Shown here: piece by piece, positions 47,930-57,300 of the stretch
How positions within the stretch are numbered: position 1 is the stretch's first letter
How the letters are laid out: every line of letters begins with the position of its first letter
Program-made: the position numbers and the translations under genes
Notes under the pieces: generated by a model
What the model saw: only the letters and a program-made list of their open reading frames with translations
What the model was told of the DNA's origin: nothing
Databases searched by the model: none
From: Mactra quadrangularis
Taxonomy: Eukaryota > Mollusca > Bivalvia > Venerida > Mactridae
Reading direction: 5' to 3'
Length of the DNA stretch: 64,000 nt
Assembly (NCBI GenBank): GCA_025267735.1
Contig: CM046298.1
Coordinates: 38,837,917-38,901,916, forward strand

Positions 47930-48420
47930 TCATGCAGCAAACTACATGCCAGCAGACTGCTAACTTATTCAACGCCAGTCGCCTTACTCCAGTGTCAGGC
48001 CAACAACTTCACGACGCCAGTCACTTTACTCCAGTGCCAGGCTAACTACTTCACCCCGCCATACCACCAACTTCACGTGACTTTTCGCCCTCAAATAGTA
48101 ACATTTCAACACTATGTTTGTTACTTACTTTACACCACCCACTTTAAGGCACAATGACGTTATTTCACACAACAAGATTTCTAACTCCATGGCGCCAGAC
48201 CACCAACTTCACGAAACCAGGGCGATACTGCACGCACTCAGATAGTTATCTTTCAATACAATACTACTGACTCTACACCACCAAGTTGTCATCTTCAAGA
48301 CACATCGACGCCATTTCTAACAAAACCAGACATTCAACATTCTGCTGCTAATTTCACACGAACAGGCTGCCCACTTGATGCCGCTAATTTTACGTCTCCA
48401 TACTGCCAAGTTTTCGAAGA
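47930..48420. repeat. Degenerate CCA/ACTTCAC-rich repeat region
   Basis: The words acgccagtc, ttactccagtg, ccaacttcacg and related forms recur. A direct repeat of about 43 bp is visible between 47971 and 48055. The + strand is poor in G. It lies between the second pair of inverted arms. ORFs here have no recognisable domain. Confidence 0.6.
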
Positions 48421-48650
48421 ATTTCAATTTTGTCCGACAATGCATGAATACATTAACAGGTCGGAATGTTCAGTATACCACTGTTAGGAATCGACTATGT
48501 ATATGTTTGGTCATACCAAATTGTATATTTAATAATTGCGAACGATTTGGTTTTCGACGAGTAAGACTAACAAGAAATATATTTTAAAAATGGGCGCTAA
48601 GAAAGGTTCATTTTGTTCGAAGTATAAAAAGTCAGACTCGATGCTCAGTA

Positions 48651-48932
48651 ATACCGCAAGGAGAGTACCGCAAAGAATGTATAACCATATAACATAGTAA
48701 GTCCCCACACTGTAAACTAACATAACGCTTGATTATGCATAATAGACATAGTTAATAGTTAGCAATAACTATCTGTGCTATGGTCCCGTTTGTCACAAAT
48801 AGCCAATGGTACCATGTCTTTAATCCATTTTGCCTATGTGATAAAGAATTTCATTGGGCAAACAGGTATGGTAGAGCAAATTACATGGGCTTGAAATATA
48901 GGTCAAGTTGGCTTAGACAGCTGTGTCAAAAG
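48651..48932 (-). repeat. Inverted-arm family, partial right copy of a second pair
   Basis: It matches the right arm from ataccgcaag to GGCTTAGACAGCTG. It has the same outward orientation as the first pair but encloses only about 1.4 kb. Confidence 0.7.
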
Positions 48933-49485
48933 GCAAACATCAAAATGACATAGCTAACGCCTAAAATGCGATACAACAACATGAAATGTATACATGGACT
49001 TTTATTAGCCGTAAAAATATATATTTGAAGACAAAATACGTACACGGAAGGAAAAACCACATTAACCGCAATTCGTACATAAATTTTCTCAGTCGTGTAT
49101 CTATTTCATTCGTAGTTTGCAAAACGGAAACAGTTATAATGTTCTCTTACCCTTATTGTTGACATTTTCCATTTAAAATCTGTTTTAACATGGAACATTT
49201 CTTGAACTGTCAATCGGATACAGGAAATAACTAGATTTCCAAATACACATTGTACATTGCCATTTCTGGTATCGTTGTCAAAATAGAGTGTAGAAATTAT
49301 GTAAAAATGTTATAACTCGAACTTTTGTTCAGTTTTCGGTCATAGATGTTCGTGAATTCTTAAAGTAAACCTAACGCATGACTAGGTCAGTTCAACTTCA
49401 CTTATCAAGGCTAAAAAGAACAATTCTTTAATATGTTTAAAACACTAATAAGTTGTCTTCATAAAACGTTAGTCCTTTGTTTTTG

Positions 49486-49752
49486 TTAGGTTTAACGCCG
49501 TAGCAACACATTGTAGAAGCCAACCTACTCACTGTTCTTGGAAAGGCTAAATCTCTGGATTTAGCTGGTAACCAACTACTAAGCGTGACTGACAACTGCC
49601 CTACATAATTATGAATCATTAGTAGGAGGGAGAATGGCCGTAGAAATAATTTCATGACCAAGCTCCACGAATGTATGCCCCGCCTGGGAATGGAACCCAA
49701 GACCCTTCGATCAATAGGCTTGCGTGCTAACAACTGTGTCAGCCGGGTGGCT
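49486..49752 (-). mobile_element. SINE family B copy
   Basis: Reverse orientation, tail AACGCCGTAGC, body AAATCTCTGGATTTAGCTGG, tRNA-like head with a mutated box B. The 98-aa ORF across it is spurious. Confidence 0.8.
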
Positions 49753-50106
49753 TAAACATAAAAATTTGGTTTTTTTCTGCATATACATGTAGTTTAAATT
49801 TCTTTTGAATGAACAAGTACTTATGCGACTAGGAAAATTGCACGTGTTTTATTTGACGTTGACGTTTGCAACTATTAAAAGCAGGAGGTAGACCAATCTC
49901 CCTTTTTATCTGCAGCAGATGTTCTGATGTGCCCTCTTTTAATTATCCTTACAAATACACTTTCTGAAAACCAGTTGTATCCATGGGAATAAAGATAACA
50001 ACTGAGATGCCTTGTGGTTATACAATAGTTCAAACTGACAACATGATAATGAAATCAAGAGTTCATGGAAGAGGTCCATGTAATTATTGTTAAATGTTCA
50101 GTCCAG

Positions 50107-50377
50107 TGGGCTAGCTCAGTCGGTAGCACGCAAGTCTAATGATCAAGATGTCACTGGTTGGATTCTCAGGTGGGGCATACTATCGTGAAGTGTGCTCATA
50201 AAATAATGTATACGGACATTCTCCCTCCTACCACTGATTCTTAATCATATAGGACAGTAAAACTGGTGTCAGGAACTGGTGGAAGTATGCTCCTATCAAC
50301 TAACTAATTAACAGCTAAATCCATAGATTAAGCCTTTCCAGGAACGGTGTGTAGGTTGCCTGATAGCTGTTCTATGA
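50107..50377 (+). mobile_element. SINE family B copy, forward, degenerate 3' end
   Basis: The head reads GGGCTAGCTCAGTCGGTAGCA, then a damaged box B (GGTTGGATTCTC), then the body in forward orientation to AGGCCTTTCCAGGA-like sequence. The 3' ACGGCGTTAA tail is not evident. Confidence 0.75.
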
Positions 50378-52429
50378 CCTGTAGAATGATACCCCTAATG
50401 TTATATTTTGATTTTTTTATTATCACAAATATTTCGTTGAAACGAAATACTTCTGTTTTTTTTAAAAAAAATATTACGTTGAAACGTATTAACGAAATAT
50501 TTTTATTTAACGCACAAATATCAACCAGCTCAATAATTGTTACTGCGTTTATTTTACCAAATGAGGCCAGATAGATTAATTGCTTTAAAATATAGGTCAT
50601 TGACATTAGTTTTGAGGAAATATTCCTTTAAAATTGATAACAAAGGGTTAACAATGGTTCTAATGAAACTGCAAACCTTTCTTAGTCTCAAAGAGTTGTT
50701 CGAACAGAAATCTTACAGACGATTCAGGAAAATTGCTTTAGTAGTCGAACGGAAGCGAAAAATGTATGATTTAGTGACAAATTAAACTTGATGTCAGGTC
50801 TTAAACAGAATCCGTTTTCATAAAAGTTTCCAGTATATTTTTGTATGATTCCATAATGTTCAATGGGAGAGTCTAGATGCCATTCTCGAAGTTATAACGA
50901 CGACCTCGTTAGTTTCGACAATTACTGCAATTTAGCGGTTCCAATTAGATGGAAATTACTACCGTGATTATAATACGAATTCTCCACATAATTGAACGTT
51001 TGTAAGACCTCTTGGTTTCAGATAAGACGTTTCATTTCCTAATTTCTTAAGACATCTTCATGAATTGTCCGCCATTAATGTGAATCGTTTTCGTATTCAA
51101 ATTGAAGAGTAGTTTTTTTGTTCATTTTATATTGATGAGTTATCACCCTTTTTGTGAATGACAATGCAATTGCAATATATTTCAAGTCTTTATCAAGAAA
51201 GAACGTATTTGAAATAAAAATTAACAATTCAAATCGCACTGTCAACCGACGACATTTTAAAATAAAGTTTTTCAAATACATGTATATCCCTTTGATATGA
51301 AAAAGTGTAAATTTTAATTGGTCCATGCAAAATCATATTTAACATAATTCTAACATATTTCATGTGAAACTATAGAAATACCGTCTATAATTAGATGTGA
51401 AATTTTTCTGTGGTCATGAACATATAATTTTGTTTTGGGGAAATTCTACCTCAGGTCAAGGTCAGTCAGAATACAGTGTCATTGACCCTGTTGAGTCCTA
51501 CTTCTTTAGGGGTAAGTTCGATCCAATATTTAACTCTTTAGAGACTGACAACTGTCCAACTGGATACGATAAAAGGAAGAATGGCGATTCTCATTCGATT
51601 CCTGGCAAAAAATGCCATGAAAAAATTTGCAATAATTTCGAAAATCCTCCGTACCGTTAACTAGTGCCAATAAAGGAAAGGTGTTCAGAAAAGATGGCAA
51701 TTTGAGTAATTTGTAGTACAAAACCCTCATGAAAAGTGTGTTAAGGTGTAAAAACCCATAGAATATAGAAACTATTTACCCTTAATTTCTGATACCGACT
51801 TAAGACAAAGACAGTCGTCATTGGTATTATAAACAAATTATCAATGTTGTTTCCATTATTTTGCTTGAAAACAATCATTGTTGCAAAACTCCAGTGAATG
51901 TTTAGAAGAAAATAATCTCGTTGTTGGGAAACTTTATCTTTTTTATAAACAGTGAATGGTATTGTGTTATCAAAATGGCACTAACACATTAAGTCTATTA
52001 ATTGATGGTAAAACAGTAGATTTTTTTATTAAATTGGCAAAATTTGTTCAGGAAGTGTACAGACACAAATTATCTGAAAGTGCTCTTGTTAATTAGGAAT
52101 TTAATCTCGACGATATAGTAAAACTGTATATCTGACCTGTGTCATCAGTTTTTGTCATTTTCGATGGAGACAAAATCGTTTTTAACAACGCATTGTTTTT
52201 TAACATCTTGAGAAAAATTATTGTTTGGAACATACAGATATCAGATAACCTTTTCAATAACACCCACTGTAAGTACTGTCAATTATTACAATGGAAGAAT
52301 ACTCAAGTTCGAGTGAAATCAGGTCTTTGACATTAGCGACCAACCACAGTTCCGAGTGAAAAAAAACACTAAATATTTATTACAAAATAACTGGTATTTT
52401 TTACCCATGTTTAATCAGTTATACCAGTA
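50378..52429. other. AT-rich intergenic stretch
   Basis: ORFs of 66-92 codons around 50.3-50.8, 51.1 and 51.4 kb have no recognisable domain. One overlaps the degenerate SINE at 51480-51610. Confidence 0.45.
51480..51610 (-). mobile_element. Possible degenerate family B SINE remnant
   Basis: gactgacaactgtccaactg-gatac resembles the 63700-63890 remnant (gctgacaactgtcttactg-gatac). Both are followed by a gaatgg-containing stretch. Head and tail are not clear. Confidence 0.35.
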
Positions 52430-52981
52430 TATTGCAATACGCAGCTGTGGTATTACGTACCACGGTACGAATTTAACGTACCGGTACTTGTCGATATTTT
52501 TTATTTCATTGGAAAATTCTTCCCTTCGCGAAATGAAAGTAGCAGCGAAACGTCGGTTATTCCATGATTCATTTAATCTAAGCTGAAGTTACAAGAATTT
52601 AACTGAGTGGGCGCTGGATTGGTTGTACGGAACTTGCGCAAAACATGTTCTTGAAACGAATACTAGTACTTCGGGACAGGAAGTTGTGAAACAAGCATAG
52701 TGTCCAGGAACTTAATTGATTGGATTGCTGCAGTTAAGGATGTGATTGTTTCTTTCAACCTACGTTTTTTATATGCAAAACATTTATAACAGTCCTAAAT
52801 GACATTATAGATTAAAGGGGCTATATTCTGTCAGTAGCTGCATGTAATATTTGCATATTTTCTGTTAAATTCAGTGGATGCATACCCTATCTAAAAACCT
52901 ACAATATATCGTGGTACGTATCGCGATACGGTGCTAGCGTATTGCAATACATCGCTTCTGGCGTATCGTGACAGCCCTAAT
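52430..52981. mobile_element. Element with paired ATTGCAATACG ends and TACCACG words
   Basis: ATTGCAATACGCAG near 52431 and GTATTGCAATACATCG near 52939 are partly inverted. GTACCACGGTACG and CGTGGTACGTATCGCG words recur. The right end reads GCGTATCGTGACAGCCCTAAT, a common type of invertebrate MITE terminus. The left boundary is approximate. Confidence 0.5.
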
Positions 52982-53624
52982 AGCTAAGACTTTGCGCTTT
53001 AGAATGACACCAACATCTTTTACATGCTACTGAAAATAAATTTGTACGCCGATTTCAAACAGCACAAACAACGTTCATCTGTCTCGGAGCGGTGTCAGTC
53101 ACTTGTGGTATTTTCTATGTATTTTATGTATAATCGATCACAGATTACAATAAACATATGGTACCGTGCTCCATTCTTATAAGACATCACCAGTTATACC
53201 ACGTGATATTTAACGCGTGTCAATTTCTAAACCATTGGCAACTTAACTAATATCATATCAGTATTTTTTCCAACCTGTACAGTCGGACTACTTGCGGATT
53301 TTATACATAAGAAAACAGCGTGTAGAATAGCTATATTTATTTTCTCATCTAAAGGGTGTAAGCTAACATATCGGTAACATCAAAAGTAAAACACCGATCT
53401 TCCACACAGCTTAAACGCAAAGAGGGAAGAGTTAAGATTTTTTTAACTTTTGATAAAGGTAAGCCAAACACAAACAAACAAAATTCAAGAATCTTGGGAA
53501 GCAAAAACATTTCACTGCCACTACAATAACTTGGCACCTATGAGAAGCCATCGAAAACAAGTTTACAGATTGTCAAATGAAACGTCATCGTCAGTGAACG
53601 ATAATTCGCAACCATAGACCTCAC

Positions 53625-53902
53625 GTTGGCAATACCATATAATTGTGACTATTTGCTTTGCTTACACCTTGGAAAATCATTTGTTTTTTCAGTGTGCTAC
53701 AGTCACAAGTCGCTTAGCCTGGAGTAGGTATCATGCAAATTTGGCATTAATTAAAACACTTACGGTTCTTAAAACTCTTGCCACACGTTGGAAAATACAC
53801 AGAAAATTCAATATCTACGTCGATGCGGAATTGTTTACTGTTTCTTCTTGAAACCGTAGCATTTTTGATGTCATAGCCGCGTGGTATTGCCACCGTGGAC
53901 AT
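53625..53902. mobile_element. MITE with GGCAATACCA ends, copy 1
   Basis: Left end ttggcaataccatataattg, right end catagccgcgtggtattgcc. Related to 61091-61541. No ORF of note. Confidence 0.6.
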
Positions 53903-54228
53903 CTCAATATTCTCATACTTCTGTAGTTTATAGCTCATCGACTTCAGCATTAGATATGTTAGTCACTAAAGATGAACCGTAGGGTACAGAGTAAATAATC
54001 ATTTCATTGTTTAAAGTTGTCAGTAGAATTAAAAACAGATAAAACACGATTTTCAAAAAAGCTTCCGAACAGCTTCGAAAAAACTTCGAAAAATGCGATG
54101 TCGAAAATCGTAAAATCAAAATATAATGTACATGTATATTAATAAAAAAAATGTTAAACTCGCGTACATATATATCTTTTAAACATATTTTTGTAATTTC
54201 ATCAACTTGCAAAGTCGAATGAAATATA

Positions 54229-54326
54229 TTAATATACAATCTTAAATTGTATAAGTAGTGTTAGAAAGACAGGAACGCACACTAAGACCAAGTGCAGAAG
54301 TGAAGTAGCAGCCATGTTTCCAGGAT
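54229..54326 (-). CDS. Cys-rich module gene, exon 6 (hydrophobic C-terminus)
   Basis: The acceptor is ttctttttcag. The reading frame encodes PGNMAATS, a hydrophobic segment of about 17 residues, and the tail QFKIVY before TAA (54231-54229). The short tail suits a GPI-anchor signal or a single membrane helix. I saw no canonical AATAAA close downstream on this strand. Confidence 0.7.
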
Positions 54327-57300
54327 CTGAAAAAGAAATGTATACATGTTATATATGCACAAACGTACCTTTTATTCAAATTCTCCATTTTTCAAATCAA
54401 TTTTAGCAAAACGGAAATACCATCTGTGTTTAAGCGCAGTTAAGAAGCATTCAGAAGCAGTAGCACAGTGGTAAGACGCGCGCTTAATGATCTAGAGGTC
54501 TCGGGTTTGAACCCCACTAGGAACACTGCTAATTCCTTAAGCAAGAAATTTACTTACAATTGTTTCACTCCACATAAGTGTATCATACAAAATTGTGAAG
54601 TTATCCGAACTTGTATATGGAAGCAAACTTTAAACAGCACTTTAACGCTATATTTAATAAAAATTATACAAATGGGTCAAACGTTTCCTTCACAACACCA
54701 ATAAGGCGCTTTTGTTATGTTTAAGGCCACAACAAGTTGTTCCTGTGTTCTACGAATTTTTCTGGAAAAAAATTGGGCGAGCGAGCGAGCGAAGAAAACA
54801 AATCTTAATTCAGTTGCTTTATGTAGCGGTTTGACCAATTTTTTATGAGCTAGCGAGGAAAAAATTTAAAAAATTTGTGTGTGCAAACACCGTCAAAATT
54901 AAGATGCGAGCGAATCCATAGAACATAAGATCAACTTGTTATGTTTTAATGAAAATGTTCTGCCTCCAACATTCACATCTCCACAACAATTAAGTGAAAC
55001 ATATACATGTGCTACAGGATAGCGTGCAGATATAACAATGTAATTTTAGATATTAGAACTTACTTTTACATGAACATTGATTCAGTAAGGCATCTGACGT
55101 AGCTGCATCTGGATCTGTAAATATGATAAAGATACACATCGTGGCCAAGTTATTCAGTGGGTGATTTCATTCTTAAGATTCTCGATTCCATTTACCTAGG
55201 CAACGAGACGCAGCAGAAAAACAAAAACAGCCGCTCCTTTTTATCCTAAATTTGTAGTTCTTTTAGTTGCATTTCCCTACAATTAGGTCCAATGTGCCTA
55301 TACTTTTCAAAGACTGAAGAATGTCATCTTGTCACCATTTTGCGTCATTTGTCTGCACTCAGTTACCCCGACATTTTTGACAATGAGCGGCACAGTGCCC
55401 CCACCCCCTTTAAACCCCAGCGACGGAATGGGCAAACACAGACACAAATCTGAGACACCATGGAACATCTTTTGATTGGGGGACGCGAAATAAATGTCAT
55501 TATAAGACAACTTTCTTCAATAGAAATTCACTAGATCCAGTTAAAAACGCTTATTTTAACTTTCAAGTTTTATGGCAGCCATTTTTAAGGGGTTGAGGTA
55601 TGTAGTACCAACATGCAAAGATAAAAGTTACAAACGGCGGATTATGTGTGTTTGTTTGTTCGGTTTAACGCCGTAGCAACACATTGTATAGGTCACATAA
55701 CGGCGGTCAGTCAACCTACTCACTCATCCTGAAAAGGTTAAATCTCCGGATTTAGCTGTTAACCGACTACTATAGGAGAGAGAATGGCCGTAAAAATAAT
55801 TTCATGACCAAGCTCCACTAAAGTATGCCACACCCGGGAATCGAATCCACGAACCCTCGACCAGTATACTTGCGTGCTACCAACTGAGCTAGCCGGGCGA
55901 CTTTAACGGCGAAATATAGCATACTTAACCTTACCACAAGTGTTGTTATTCTTCATGTCATATCCTTGTTTACATGCACATACAATACGGTTTATACATA
56001 TAGAGTTAGGTACAAACATCTGACATTCGCAGTCAGAGTTACAGCCATAGTTCCTGTCACCTAAAACTGTAATAAAAAAGATAAATACATCTATGGTAGT
56101 AATAAATGCAACAAATTGACCCCCAAAAAACGCACCACATTGTAGCATTTTAGATCTTCATTTTTCAAAATTTCTGGAGAACCAACCCACCACCGTACTT
56201 GATTGGGGGACACCCCTCACGAAACTACCCAAATTTGGGTCTACTCTTCATGTCTGCCCCACAGACAGCCCCATTCTTCATGTCTGCCCCACAGACAGCC
56301 CCATTCTTCATGTCAGCCCCACAGACAGCCCTATTCTTCATGTCAGCCCCACAGACAGCCCCATTCTTCATGTCAGCCCCACAGACAGCCCCATTCTTCA
56401 TGTCAGCCCAACAGACAGCCCCATTCTTCATGTCAGCCCAACAGACAGCCCCATTCTTCATGTCAGCCCCACAGACAGCCCCAATCTTCATGTCAGCCCC
56501 ACAGACAGCCCTATTCTTCATGTCAGCCCCACAGACAGCCCTATTCTTCATGTCTGCCCCACAGACAGCCCCATTCTTCATGTCAGCCCCACAGACAGCC
56601 CCATTCTTCATGTCAGCCCCACAGACAGCCCCAATCTTCATGTCAGCCCCACAGACAGCCCCAATCTTCATGTCAGCCCCACAGACAGCCCCATTCTTCA
56701 TGTCTGCCCCACAGACAGCCCCAATCTTCATGTCAGCCCCACAGACAGCCCCATTCTTCATGTCTGCCCCACAGACAGCCCTATTCTTCATGTCAGTCCC
56801 ACAGACAGCCCCATTCTTCATGTCAGCCCCACAGACAGACCCATTCTTCATGTCTGCCCCACAGACAGCCCCATTCTTCATGTCTGCCCCACAGACAGTC
56901 CCAATCTTCATGTCAGCCCCACAGACAGCCCCATTCTTCATGTCTGCCCCACAGACAGCCCTATTCTTCATGTCAGTCCCACAGACAGCCCCATTCTTCA
57001 TGTCAGCCCCACAGACAGACCCATTCTTCATGTCAGCCCCACAGACAGTCCCATTCTTCATGTCAGCCCCACAGACAGTCCCATTCTTCATGTCAGCCCC
57101 ACAGACAGTCCCATTCTTCATGTCTGCCCCACAGACAGCCCCAATCTTCATGTCAGCCCCACAGACAGCCCCATTCTTCATGTCTGCCCCACAGACAGCC
57201 CCATTCTTCATGTCAGCCCCACAGACAGCCCTATTCTGTATTTGTTACTTGGTAAGGTTGTGAAACAACGATGTTACGATGATGAACAAAATGAAATTAC

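Noticed and set aside
56199..57263. Long ORFs of 354, 350 (+) and 328 (-) codons
   Set aside because: They all follow the 30-bp minisatellite, whose period is divisible by three. The array lies between two clear exons of a - strand gene, so none is treated as a protein.
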